From contig NZ_LMFA01000020.1 of assembly GCF_001426565.1 (NCBI RefSeq), positions 256,879-320,878 on the forward strand: DNA of 64,000 bases. The letters are read 5' to 3'. Below are positions 53,767-63,267 of the stretch, one piece after another (position 1 is the stretch's first letter; each line of letters begins with the position of its first letter). Source of the stretch: Rhizobium sp. Root482 (lineage in GTDB: Bacteria; Pseudomonadota; Alphaproteobacteria; Rhizobiales; Rhizobiaceae). Under the pieces are notes generated by a model. The model saw only the letters and a program-made list of their open reading frames with translations. It was not told where the DNA came from and searched no databases. The position numbers were made by a program, and so were the translations under genes.

Positions 53767-54066
53767 GATGCTTCCTCCTTGCGTTGGTCGCCCACCTGAA
53801 ACTCGTGCCAAACGGTGGACTGCCGGTCCAGTATAACCGGAAACCGCCTTCAATGGTTCCTCAAATCGACCTTTTTGGCTCGACCGGCCGATCAGGTGGC
53901 GCTTGAGGCCGGGTTTTATCGTCTCGACATGGTCACGAACCTTCCCCGGGAGGGCCACATTGTCGCCCGATCCTTCCCTGACCCTTCGCCTGGGATCAAA
54001 TCCCTTCGGACGGGTGGCGTAGGCCGCCCGAGAGGCCCAAGGCCCGAGAAAGACCTAAGGAAGGAC
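53767..54066. other. 300-base divergent intergenic region
   Basis: This lies between the DUF1059 gene (reverse) and the DUF4168 gene (forward). It holds a candidate stress promoter for the former at 53835-53860 and should contain the forward promoter as well. I see no further gene or RNA in it. Confidence 0.5.
53835..53860 (-). promoter_or_regulatory. candidate RpoE2/EcfG general-stress promoter of the DUF1059 gene
   Basis: On the reverse strand GGAAC is followed by 19 bases and TT, which fits the rhizobial RpoE2 consensus GGAAC-N18/19-TT. It lies about 70 bases before the ATG of the DUF1059 gene. Confidence 0.5.
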
Positions 54067-54507
54067 ATGCCTATGACCATACGCCACATGCCCGTTGCAG
54101 CGCTCGGCGCTGCCGCATTGAGCCTGATCGTCATCAATGCACCGGCTTTCGCCCAGACCGCAGCCGAGCCGCAGGCAAGCCAGCCGGTACAGGGCCAGCC
54201 GGCACAGGGCCAGCCGGTGCAGAGCCAGGCGCCCGCCATCAGCGACCAGAAACTGGAGGCTTTCGCGGTCGCCTATCTGCAGGTCGACAAGGTCCGCAAG
54301 GATTTCGCCGCCAAGATCGGCGCCGAGGAGGACAAGGTGGCAAAGCAGAAGCTCCAGAACGAGGCCAACAAGCAGATGATCAGCGCCGTCGAGACATCGC
54401 CGGACATGTCGCTCAACGAGTACAAGACGATCATCACCGCCGCGCAGTCCGATCCGGACGTTGCCCGGAAAGTCCAGGAAAAGCTGAAGACCACGACCGG
54501 CCAGTAG
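54067..54507 (+). CDS. DUF4168 family exported protein
   Basis: A 146-residue periplasmic protein. A signal peptide ending AFA is followed by a Gln/Pro-rich linker with repeats of the type [12 protein letters not shown] and then a helical DUF4168 domain ([44 protein letters not shown]). Function is unknown. Start ATG 54067 has AAGGA upstream; ATG 54073 is an alternative. A strong terminator hairpin follows. Confidence 0.82.
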   Translation: MPMTIRHMPVAALGAAALSLIVINAPAFAQTAAEPQASQPVQGQPAQGQPVQSQAPAISDQKLEAFAVAYLQVDKVRKDFAAKIGAEEDKVAKQKLQNEANKQMISAVETSPDMSLNEYKTIITAAQSDPDVARKVQEKLKTTTGQ

Positions 54508-54521
54508 CGCCACGGAAAACG

Positions 54522-54565
54522 AACGGCAAGCGGGACGGAAGGGCTGTCGTCCCGCCTGCCGTTTC
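54522..54565 (+). terminator. terminator of the DUF4168 gene
   Basis: ACGGCA-AGCGGGACG pairs with CGTCCCGC-CTGCCGT (one mismatch) around a ten-base loop, followed by TTTCT, 15 bases after the stop. Confidence 0.75.
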
Positions 54566-54683
54566 TCATGGCGCTGTTTCGCAGGCCAGCTTCGCTTGCC
54601 GCGTCAGAAACTCCTATAGAGTTTTCAGGCTTTGGTGCTATGCCTTCGCTCTCTTTGAAGCGTCGAAAGGCATGCCGCCCACC

Positions 54684-55229
54684 ATGAGCTCTTCCCTCAA
54701 CCAAGACCTGATCGCCTCGATCCGCAACATCCCGGATTATCCGAAGCCCGGCATCATGTTCCGCGATATCACCACGCTGCTCGGCAATCCCCGCGCCTTC
54801 CGCCGGGCGATCGACGAACTGGTGCATCCGTTTGCCGGAACGAAGATCGACAAGGTTGCCGGCGTCGAGGCGCGCGGCTTCATTCTTGGCGGCGCGATGG
54901 CGCATCAGATGTCGGCCGGTTTCGTGCCGATCCGCAAGAAGGGCAAGCTGCCGCACGATACGGTGCGCATCGCCTACAGCCTGGAATATGGCGTCGACGA
55001 GATGGAAATGCACCGTGACGCGATCAAGCCCGGCGAAAAGGTGGTTCTGGTAGATGACCTGATCGCCACCGGCGGCACGGCCGAAGGGGCGACGAAACTT
55101 CTGCAGCAGATGGGCGCCGATATCGTCGCCGCCTGTTTCATCATCGACCTGCCGGACCTCGGCGGCCGCCGCAAGCTCGAGGCGCTCGGCGTCGAGGTGC
55201 TGACGCTGGTCGAATTTTCCGGGCACTAA
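54684..55229 (+). CDS. apt: adenine phosphoribosyltransferase
   Basis: A 181-residue enzyme that joins adenine to PRPP giving AMP. It opens with the APRT sequence [21 protein letters not shown], has [16 protein letters not shown], and the PRPP loop [20 protein letters not shown] 54684 gives the normal length; ATG 54672 is an upstream alternative. A rhizobial palindromic repeat begins immediately after its stop. Confidence 0.95.
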   Translation: MSSSLNQDLIASIRNIPDYPKPGIMFRDITTLLGNPRAFRRAIDELVHPFAGTKIDKVAGVEARGFILGGAMAHQMSAGFVPIRKKGKLPHDTVRIAYSLEYGVDEMEMHRDAIKPGEKVVLVDDLIATGGTAEGATKLLQQMGADIVAACFIIDLPDLGGRRKLEALGVEVLTLVEFSGH

Positions 55230-55230
55230 A

Positions 55231-55330
55231 GCATGTCGCGCAAAAGTGTGCAGCGGTTTTGCGACAACGACATGCGTAGAAACAAAGACTTCAAGTGCGG
55301 AAGCGAATCCGAAGGATCGCGACGCGCTTA
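55231..55330. repeat. rhizobial palindromic intergenic repeat (GCATGTCGCGCAAAA type)
   Basis: GCATGTCG-CGCAAAA (55231-55245) pairs with TTTTGCG (55257-55263) and CGACATGC (55268-55275), making a long hairpin; the adjoining stretch to about 55330, with AAACAAAGACTT and GAATCCGAAGGATCGCGACGCGCTT, is part of the same repeat as I remember it from rhizobial genomes. It fills the gap between apt and the MaoC genes and may end both transcripts. Confidence 0.75.
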
Positions 55331-55353
55331 AGATGAGTGCGGCGTGCCGATGC

Positions 55354-55821
55354 TCAGGGGAATTCGATGACCCTGCTCTCGAAGCGAATCACCGGCGCGC
55401 CGTCCTGGTTCTCGCCTTCGCACAGGATGGTGTTGATGCGCCATCCCGGCCGCGATTCCAGCTCCTTGGCGGCGATGAAGGTCACGAAATAAGTGATCGT
55501 ATCGCCGGCAAAGACCGGCCGCAGCCAGCGCATGTCGCGAAAGCCGGGCGAGGGGCCGAGCTTCGGCGCGGTAATGCCCTCGGCCGCCATCCGCTTCATC
55601 TCGTCCAGCCAATAGGGAACGAAACATTTCATCCAGCCGGCGCAGGTATGCCAGCCGGAAGCGCAGAGCCCGCCAAACAACGACGCGCTCGCCGCGTCCG
55701 CGTCGAGATGGAAGGGTTGGGGATCGAATTTCTCGGCGAAGCGGATGATGTCGTCGGCCGTGAAAATCACCGATCCGATGGTTTCGCGCGTGCCTTCGGG
55801 GTGGAGATCCGCCAGCTTCAT
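55354..55821 (-). CDS. MaoC-family hydratase
   Basis: A 155-residue hot-dog-fold protein with the hydratase-2 motif FAEKFDPQPFHLDADAA and ASGWHT, carrying the catalytic Asp and His of (R)-specific enoyl-CoA hydratases. It starts four bases inside the end of a second MaoC gene, and the two share about a third of their residues by eye, so they may form a heterodimer or a two-domain-like enzyme. Substrate is unknown. Confidence 0.88.
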   Translation of the reverse strand: MKLADLHPEGTRETIGSVIFTADDIIRFAEKFDPQPFHLDADAASASLFGGLCASGWHTCAGWMKCFVPYWLDEMKRMAAEGITAPKLGPSPGFRDMRWLRPVFAGDTITYFVTFIAAKELESRPGWRINTILCEGENQDGAPVIRFESRVIEFP

Positions 55822-56273
55822 GGCTTTTCTCCCGTCGGCCTGCAGCGGATCATATTGGCATAATCGCAGATCGCCACCGTCTCGTCCTTCTGGTTGGTGA
55901 CGACGGCCCTCAGGCGGACGATGCCGATCTCCGGTCGCGACCGGGAGACGCGCGCCTCAAGCACGGTGCAGGTGCCCGACAGCGTATCGCCGGAAAGCAC
56001 TGCCTTCTTCCATTCCATGCTGTCGACGCCGGGCGAGCCTTCCGAGGCCGCCTGGCCGATATAGCCGTCGCACAGCATGCGCATCATCATGGCGCTGGTA
56101 TGCCAGCCGGAGGCGGCAAGCCCGCCGAGGATGCTCGCCTTGCCGCCGTCTTCCGACATATGCATCGGCTGCGGATCGAATTCTGCGGCAAAGGCGATGA
56201 TGTCTTCAGCCTTCACCGTCACCGGCTTGAAATCGAACTGCCGCCCGACCGGAAAATCCTCGAAATGAAGCAT
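55818..56273 (-). CDS. MaoC-family hydratase
   Basis: A 151-residue protein paralogous to its downstream neighbour: FAAEFDPQPMHMSEDGG and GGLAASGWHT are the same hydratase motif. It is first of the pair and overlaps the second by four bases (ATGA). Tandem MaoC genes of this sort are common in alphaproteobacteria; a role in fatty acid or polyhydroxyalkanoate-related acyl-CoA turnover is inferred. The stop of ychF is not involved; ychF lies 31 bases upstream on the same strand. Confidence 0.88.
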   Translation of the reverse strand: MLHFEDFPVGRQFDFKPVTVKAEDIIAFAAEFDPQPMHMSEDGGKASILGGLAASGWHTSAMMMRMLCDGYIGQAASEGSPGVDSMEWKKAVLSGDTLSGTCTVLEARVSRSRPEIGIVRLRAVVTNQKDETVAICDYANMIRCRPTGEKP

Positions 56274-56304
56274 GGGCTTGTCCTTCTGAAAGGCCCGCCT
56301 AAGA

Positions 56305-57408
<1,104 letters not shown>

Positions 57409-57715
57409 GGCCTTGATACCTGTCCGATCGAATTCTGTTGCTGTGCTTTTGCGGAAACTCGGCCCGGGGTCAAGTCTAAGTCCGATTTTGTGGCTTTATA
57501 TAGGGTTCATCACGGCATACCGCTTGGCTCCAAGCATAGATAAGACAAAAGACGATGGGGGCTGCGCATGGCTCGGCGTCCGCGACATCGCCGTCTACGC
57601 CCGCGATGTCGCCTGAACGAAGCCGCGGAGGTGGCCGACCTGAGCAAGGAAGCGGGTTTCCGGTGATGTTACGATCGAGGCGCAGGGATAAAACCGAAAC
57701 AGTAACTGGCTATGT
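57409..57715. other. 307-base intergenic region upstream of ychF
   Basis: It lies between the ychF start and the stop of the acetyltransferase gene on the same strand. It should contain the ychF promoter. A short forward frame (57568-57666) is discussed among rejected items. I see no RNA gene or repeat. Confidence 0.5.
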
Positions 57716-58180
57716 TTAAATCTCGCGGGGTCGTCTGATCTGGAAGCCTGTCTTGCTCTGCACAAAACCGCAGCCCTCGTAGAATTTCAGCGTTGCCGGA
57801 TTGGTGGAACCGGTGAGCAGCATCACCTTGTAGCATCCTTGCTGCCAGGCGCTTTCGAAGGCATGCCTGATCAGAGCGCCGGCATGCCCGCGTTGTCGAA
57901 ACCGGACATGGGTGACAACGTTTTCGATGAGCGCATAGGGTGCGCCACCACGCGTGAGATTGGGTATGGTGACCAAGGTCACCGTGGAACTGGTTGTCTC
58001 GTTCACGGCGCCGATGAAAATGGTCATGCCGGGATGGGCCAGCATTTCACCAAACCTTCCGGCGGCCAGTTCCTCATCCAATTCGGGATCATCGGGGTTG
58101 AGATGTCGATAGAGGGCCAGCATTCCGGGGAGATCGTTTTGATCAGCGGGGCGGATGTTGAAAAAGCCGGACGGCGTCAC
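57716..58180 (-). CDS. GNAT family N-acetyltransferase
   Basis: A 154-residue acetyltransferase beginning with GTG 58180, two bases after the pth stop: FFNIRPADQNDLPGMLALYRHLN is the normal GNAT start and NVVTHVRFRQRGHAGALIRHAFESA is the acetyl-CoA loop. GCGAATAGGC with AGGGCGAA upstream supports initiation there. A longer frame to 58537 overlaps pth and is not real. The acceptor is unknown; location suggests co-transcription with pth. Confidence 0.8.
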   Translation of the reverse strand: MTPSGFFNIRPADQNDLPGMLALYRHLNPDDPELDEELAAGRFGEMLAHPGMTIFIGAVNETTSSTVTLVTIPNLTRGGAPYALIENVVTHVRFRQRGHAGALIRHAFESAWQQGCYKVMLLTGSTNPATLKFYEGCGFVQSKTGFQIRRPREI

Positions 58181-58182
58181 GC

Positions 58183-58896
58183 CTATTCGCCCTTGTTGCC
58201 GAACAGCTTCTTCAGCATTTCGGCCATCGGTCCGGTGGTCGGGAGGATTTTCGGCTGGGCATTGTTGCGGGTCTGGCGGATATGGGATTTGCCGGCAGGC
58301 TTGGCTGGGGCCGGGTCGGGTTCCGGCTTGCTGCCGGTGGCCAGCGCCAGCTTGTTCAGGAGCTGCGAATCCTCGCCCTTCACCAGCATCTCGGCATTGT
58401 CGGCGAGTGCCTCCAGCAAGGGCTCCAGCCAGAGGCGGTCGGCCTTGGCGAAGTCGCCGAGCACATGGTTGTGCACCTGTTCCTTGGAGCCCGGATGGCC
58501 GATGCCAAGCCGCAGGCGGCGGTAGTCCTTGCCGCAATGGGCATCGAGCGACTTGATGCCGTTATGGCCGCCATGGCCGCCCCCCAGCTTGATCCGCGCC
58601 TTGCCGGCCACGAGATCGAGTTCGTCATAGATGGCAAGCACCTGCCCTGGCCCCAGCTTGTAGAAGCGCATTGCTTCTCCGACGGCCTCGCCAGACAGGT
58701 TCATGAAGGTCTGCGGCTTCATCAACAGCACCCGCTCGCCGCCGATCTCGCCCTCCGAAATCAGCGCCTTGAACTTCTTCGACCAGGGCGAAAACCCGTG
58801 GCGTCGCTGGATCTCGTCCACCGCCATGAAGCCGATATTGTGGCGGTTGCCGGCATATTGGGCACCGGGATTGCCAAGACCTGCGAAAATCAGCAT
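58183..58896 (-). CDS. pth: peptidyl-tRNA hydrolase
   Basis: A 237-residue enzyme that releases peptides from dropped-off peptidyl-tRNA. [22 protein letters not shown] includes the catalytic His (about residue 20), and [13 protein letters not shown] and [13 protein letters not shown] are the remaining family motifs. A proline- and lysine-rich tail of about 45 residues extends it beyond the E. coli length, as in other alphaproteobacteria. ATG 58896 is preferred over the frame start at 58932. Confidence 0.95.
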   Translation of the reverse strand: MLIFAGLGNPGAQYAGNRHNIGFMAVDEIQRRHGFSPWSKKFKALISEGEIGGERVLLMKPQTFMNLSGEAVGEAMRFYKLGPGQVLAIYDELDLVAGKARIKLGGGHGGHNGIKSLDAHCGKDYRRLRLGIGHPGSKEQVHNHVLGDFAKADRLWLEPLLEALADNAEMLVKGEDSQLLNKLALATGSKPEPDPAPAKPAGKSHIRQTRNNAQPKILPTTGPMAEMLKKLFGNKGE

Positions 58897-58998
58897 GGGA
58901 ACATCTCTAAAAAATCGTCTGTGGTCTTGCACCGCGTCGGGGCGGGGATGTCAACCGCTTGCCGCGGCATGCGCGCGTTTTTGCGGCGAACCTTACGG

Positions 58999-59718
58999 TT
59001 ACCGGCGGTTTGGCCGCACGCCGTAGCGGGTCAGGATACGGTCCTGCGTGCCATCGGCGATCAGTCTGTCGAGTTCTTTCTGCATGCGGGCGATCAACGC
59101 GTCCGGCAGGGCAAGATTGCAGGCGAAGCCATATCGCTGTCCTTCAAGCGTGAGCGCCGATTCGACGGCGCTTCCCCGGTCGCGCATGGCTTCGAAGGTC
59201 TTTTCGGAGGTCACCATCAGATCGACGCGGCCGCTCAGCAGCTTCTTCTCCGTCGTCTCCAGGTCTGTCGCGAGATCGATCTTCGGGAAATTGTTGTTGC
59301 GCAAGAAGCCGATGGCGAAATCCTCGCGCTGCGCGCCCACGATGAAGCGTTTGGCCTCATCGATCGTGGCCGGATTGACGCCGGAGCCGGCCTTGCGCAC
59401 CATGATCATCTGGTCGACCAGCAGCGGCTCCACCCATTTGAATCGCTTGTCGCGGTCCTGGTCATGGCCTGTCGTGAACAGGCAGGTATGCGGCTGCTGC
59501 TCGGTCCGCGACAGCGCCCGCGCCCAGGGCAGGATTTCAAGCGAATAGCCCAGCCCGAGCGCCTTCATCATCAGTTCGGCCTGCTCGACCGAGGTGCCGG
59601 TAATGGCGCCGTCCTTGCTGAAATTATAGGGTGCATATTCCTCGGTGAGCAGGGTCAGATCCTCTGCGTGGGCCATGCCGGCAAGGAAAAGAACGAGCGT
59701 GAAAACCAGATGCTTCAT
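58999..59718 (-). CDS. periplasmic solute-binding protein (SBP family 3), orphan
   Basis: A 239-residue protein with signal peptide (KHLVFTLVLFLAGMAHA) and an SBP-family-3 domain (LTLLTEEYAPYNFSKDGAITGTSVEQAELMMKALG; ILPWARAL). Such proteins resemble amino acid ABC binding proteins, but no transporter genes are near. It lies 22 bases downstream of a membrane GGDEF-EAL enzyme on the same strand, so it may deliver a ligand signal to that enzyme's periplasmic domain. That link is inference. Confidence 0.85.
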   Translation of the reverse strand: MKHLVFTLVLFLAGMAHAEDLTLLTEEYAPYNFSKDGAITGTSVEQAELMMKALGLGYSLEILPWARALSRTEQQPHTCLFTTGHDQDRDKRFKWVEPLLVDQMIMVRKAGSGVNPATIDEAKRFIVGAQREDFAIGFLRNNNFPKIDLATDLETTEKKLLSGRVDLMVTSEKTFEAMRDRGSAVESALTLEGQRYGFACNLALPDALIARMQKELDRLIADGTQDRILTRYGVRPNRR

Positions 59719-59740
59719 TGCTGGTCTCCTCCGGACCTGG

Positions 59741-62116
59741 TCATGCGATCGTGCTGACCTTGGCTTCTGACTCCATCTCCAGCATCAATAGCATGTTTTC
59801 GATCGGCATCGGCTTGCTGAAGAGGTAGCCCTGGCCGAAATCGAGCCCCAGCTTGCGCAGAAGCTCCCACTGCTCCTTGGTCTCGACGCCCTCGGCGACG
59901 ACGGTGCAGCCCATCTGGTGGGAGATGGTGCGGATGCCCTTGATCAGCATGCGGCTCTTGCGGCGGATGTCGGCCGTTCCGACCGTGAGCGAGCGGGTGA
60001 AGGACTGATCGACCTTGACGATATCGACCGGGAAGCGATTGAGGTAGCTCAGCGAGGAATAGCCCGTGCCGAAATCATCGAGCGCGATGCGGCAGCCGAA
60101 TTCGCTGAGCTGTTTCAGGACTGCATGGACGCCCGGATTGTCGGCCATCAGCACCGCCTCGGTGATCTCGATGACGATGCGGGAAGGGGAAATGTGATGC
60201 TTGAGGAGCAGCGCCGCGAGCTTGTGCGGCAGCGTCTCCTCGAATTGCAGCGGCGAGAAATTGACCGCCAGATAGGTTGCGTCGGCGCCTTCCAGCCCGC
60301 TGAGGCGGGCAAGATGCCTGATCGCCTTTTCCAGGACCTGCTCGCCGATCCGGGCGATCGTGCCGGTTTCCTCGGCGATGCCGATGATTTTTCCCGGCGG
60401 CAGAATGCCCTTTTCCGGATGGTTCAGCCGCATCAGCGCCTCGAAGCCGGCAATGCGCCCGTCGCCGAGGCTGACGATCGGCTGGAGATAGGCTTCGAAC
60501 CAGTCCTCTTTCAGCCCCGCCTCGATATATTGCTCGATTTCGTGGCGTTCCCGGGCCGTGTCGAGCATGCTGGTATCGAAGACCAGCATGCCGTTCTTGC
60601 CGTCGCGCTTGCGCGCATACATCGCCATGTCCGACTTGAGCAGCAGTTCGGCCGCATTGGCGGCGTGGTCGGGATAGAGCGCAACCCCGATGCTGGCGCT
60701 GACGGAAAGTTCGGCCCCCTCGACAAGGATCGGTTCGCGCAGGCTGGCGCAGATGCGGCCACCGATCTCGCTTGCCAGCGCCTCGACTTCCTGCGCGCTG
60801 ACGAGGATGGCGAATTCGTCGCCGCCGAGCCGCGACATGGTGTCGTCCGGGCGCAGCGTCGTCCTGATGCGGGAGACGACCTGCTTCAGCACCGCATCGC
60901 CGGCGGCGTGGCCGAAATTGTCGTTGATCCACTTGAAGCGGTCGAGGTCGATGAAGATGCAGGCCAGTTGCATCGCATTTTCGTCGGCATTGCGGATGGC
61001 GTCGTCGAGCGCCGCCTCGAAGCCCTGGCGGTTGAGAAGGCCGGTGAGGTGATCGGTGATCGCCTGGGCATGGTTGCGGCTTTCGGCCTGCTTGAGCGCG
61101 GTCACGTCGGTCATCACCGAGAGCGACAGGCTGCTCGCGTCCTTCGTCTCGAGGATCAGCACCGTCATCGTCTCGCCATTCGCCTTGACGAAGGGAACCG
61201 TCACCTCGCAGATATTGGCATGCGCCGGGCTGATATTGCTGCGGCGCGCGCGGTAGGTCTCGCGCCAGTGTTCGTCGACGAAGTCGGTGAAGATGCAGCC
61301 GATGACGTGGCTGCGATCGTAGCCGGTGGCCATCAGCCAGTAATCGCTGACGGCGGTGATGCGGTTGGCGGGATCGAGCGAGAACAGCATGGACGGCGTC
61401 AGATTGTAGATTTCCGTAGCCCGGCCATGCGCCAGCTTCAGCTCTGTCTCCTCGCGTTCGAGCTTGCTTTGCATCTCGTTGAAATTATGGGCAAGCATGC
61501 CCATCTCGTCCTGCGCGGTCCAATCGACCTGATGGCGCGATCCGAGCCTGCGCGTGGCTTCGATGGCTGCCGTGAGGCGCATCAGGGGCCGGATGACGGT
61601 GATGCGGTTGCCGATGATGGCGGAGGCAAAGACGATGCCGACGGCGACGATCAGGATGAACAGGACGCTCAGCTCGTCCTTGCTGAAACGGGAGAGAAGA
61701 CCCGGCATCGCCCGCTTGAGTTCCAGCGTTCCAACGGATTTTCCTCCGTCCTGGGACGTGTAGAAAATCGTCCTGGTCAGCGTCTTGTGCGCCAGGCCCT
61801 TGTCCACGGAGTTAGTCGGCAGCCGCACCGAGATGGATCCCGAGCTGTCCCTGACCTCTACCGAGATGACATCCGCGCCGGCGAGCAGCGATCTGGCGAT
61901 CTGCTCGATGCCGTCGGTATCGAAATCCCAGAGCGGCTTTCCAAGCGCCTGGGCGCTGGCTTCCATGAGTATCTGCGTATTCTGCAGATGCTCACGCGCG
62001 ACGCGCTCCGACGACAGGCTCAAAAACAACACGATCAGGGGAGCGATGAAAACGAGCATCGCGCCGCAGACGATCGCAATGAAGCGATTTTCGACGGAAT
62101 GCATCATCGGACGCAT
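59741..62116 (-). CDS. membrane GGDEF-EAL protein with periplasmic sensor, HAMP and PAS domains
   Basis: A 791-residue c-di-GMP enzyme. Order: N-terminal membrane helix (about 8-30), periplasmic sensor (about 30-145), second helix (150-170), HAMP (170-225), PAS-like domain (235-345), GGDEF (about 365-520) and EAL (530-790). GGDEF is intact at 431-435 and the inhibitory RxxD site (RPDD) lies five residues before it; EAL is intact at 559-561 with DDFGTGYSSL and KVDQSF. Both synthesis and breakdown of c-di-GMP are therefore possible. ATG 62116 or the in-frame ATGs 62107/62104 may be the start. Confidence 0.93.
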   Translation of the reverse strand: MRPMMHSVENRFIAIVCGAMLVFIAPLIVLFLSLSSERVAREHLQNTQILMEASAQALGKPLWDFDTDGIEQIARSLLAGADVISVEVRDSSGSISVRLPTNSVDKGLAHKTLTRTIFYTSQDGGKSVGTLELKRAMPGLLSRFSKDELSVLFILIVAVGIVFASAIIGNRITVIRPLMRLTAAIEATRRLGSRHQVDWTAQDEMGMLAHNFNEMQSKLEREETELKLAHGRATEIYNLTPSMLFSLDPANRITAVSDYWLMATGYDRSHVIGCIFTDFVDEHWRETYRARRSNISPAHANICEVTVPFVKANGETMTVLILETKDASSLSLSVMTDVTALKQAESRNHAQAITDHLTGLLNRQGFEAALDDAIRNADENAMQLACIFIDLDRFKWINDNFGHAAGDAVLKQVVSRIRTTLRPDDTMSRLGGDEFAILVSAQEVEALASEIGGRICASLREPILVEGAELSVSASIGVALYPDHAANAAELLLKSDMAMYARKRDGKNGMLVFDTSMLDTARERHEIEQYIEAGLKEDWFEAYLQPIVSLGDGRIAGFEALMRLNHPEKGILPPGKIIGIAEETGTIARIGEQVLEKAIRHLARLSGLEGADATYLAVNFSPLQFEETLPHKLAALLLKHHISPSRIVIEITEAVLMADNPGVHAVLKQLSEFGCRIALDDFGTGYSSLSYLNRFPVDIVKVDQSFTRSLTVGTADIRRKSRMLIKGIRTISHQMGCTVVAEGVETKEQWELLRKLGLDFGQGYLFSKPMPIENMLLMLEMESEAKVSTIA

Positions 62117-62284
62117 CCGGGCGCTTTACTGGCGTCATCTTTCATTCGGATTCTCATACGCTGAAATCGGACTGGTTCCCCGTCATCAACACATCATGAA
62201 AATCTTAAATGTTGCTGAAACTCCTGCATAAAAGATCAAAAGGCCAAGACTGGATGTCGTCTTGCACCAATCGCCAGACAATAA

Positions 62285-62319
62285 AAAACCCGCCTGCGCA
62301 GGGCTGCGCGGCGGGTTTT
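62285..62319 (-). terminator. strong terminator of rplY
   Basis: AAAACCCGCC and GGCGGGTTTT with an inner GCGCA/TGCGC pairing form a long stem; reading in the rplY direction (reverse) it ends in six T residues. It lies 21 bases after the rplY stop. Confidence 0.9.
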
Positions 62320-62339
62320 CATGCCGTGCTGTCGGAGTT

Positions 62340-62951
62340 TTATTCTTCCGAAGCCGTCTCTTCTTCCTCTTCCGAAACGCCGCCGGCCGGAGTGGCGATG
62401 GTGGCGATCGTGAAGTCGCGGTCGGCGATCACCGGAGTGACGCCAGCCGGCAGCTTGATGTTCGAAATATGGATGCCGTCGCCCAGCTTCAGGCCGGTCA
62501 GGTCGGCCGTCAGGAATTCCGGGATGGCGTCGGCGGAAACCGACACTTCGACTTCGTGGCGAACGATGTTCAGGACGCCGCCGACCTTGAGGCCCGGGGA
62601 CTTCTCTTCGTTGACGAAGTGAACCGGAACCTGGACGGTCACCTTGGAGTCCTTGGACACGCGCAGGAAATCGACATGCATGGTGAAGTCACGGACCGGA
62701 TCCAGCTGGTAGTCCTTCGGCAGGACGCGGATCTTCTCGCCGCCGACGTCGATCGTGGCGACCGTGGTCATGAAACCACCGGCGTGAATTTTCTGGGTGA
62801 CTTCCTTCGTGGAGAGGGCGATGGAAATCGGAGCCTGCTTGTCGCCATAGATGACAGCAGGAATAAGACCGTTGCGGCGAAGTTCACGGGAGGACCCCTT
62901 ACCAACCCGTTCGCGCGTTTCGGCCTTGAGCTCGTAGGATGCGTGGCTCAT
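62340..62951 (-). CDS. rplY: 50S ribosomal protein L25 (general stress protein Ctc type)
   Basis: A 203-residue L25/TL5/Ctc protein that binds 5S rRNA. It opens [32 protein letters not shown], the L25 RNA-binding domain, followed by the Ctc C-terminal beta domain and a Glu-rich tail. AAAGGT precedes ATG 62951; the frame extends to 63047 but is not family-like. In many alphaproteobacteria rplY is next to pth and ychF; here a c-di-GMP gene pair lies between them. Confidence 0.95.
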   Translation of the reverse strand: MSHASYELKAETRERVGKGSSRELRRNGLIPAVIYGDKQAPISIALSTKEVTQKIHAGGFMTTVATIDVGGEKIRVLPKDYQLDPVRDFTMHVDFLRVSKDSKVTVQVPVHFVNEEKSPGLKVGGVLNIVRHEVEVSVSADAIPEFLTADLTGLKLGDGIHISNIKLPAGVTPVIADRDFTIATIATPAGGVSEEEEETASEE

Positions 62952-63267
62952 GGCAGTACCTTTCTGGTGTTTTGGAGAGTTCGTCCGCTCGTGTTCGAAA
63001 CGGAATGAACCGAGGCCTTTGACCGCCTCATCCGCGTTTGCCTCCAAGGGTGTCTGCGCGGACGCGCGTCCTTAACCGAGAACCCGGCGAAATGCAAGGG
63101 CGGCTGGTCGGCCCGAATGCGCGTCTCGTGGTGGCCGAGGACGATCGATACACGCCCGGCGCGATCATTTTCAAGCCTTGATAACCTTCATCGCATCGCG
63201 CCTGAACGGTGTTAATCTCTCTTAGTGTCTTTTCGGCACAGTCCGCCCAATTCCAAACGGGTGTCCC
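62952..63267. other. 316-base divergent intergenic region
   Basis: This separates rplY (reverse) from the MHYT gene (forward) and should carry promoters for both. No gene, repeat or RNA was recognised in it. Confidence 0.5.

Noticed and set aside
57568-57666. A 32-codon forward frame after a GGGGG stretch, encoding a basic peptide.
   Set aside because: No family resemblance, Arg-rich start typical of out-of-frame GC-rich DNA, and no sign of a promoter or terminator.
57716-58537. A longer acetyltransferase frame extending into pth.
   Set aside because: The first 119 codons overlap pth in another frame and lack GNAT sequence; GTG 58180 gives the correct start.
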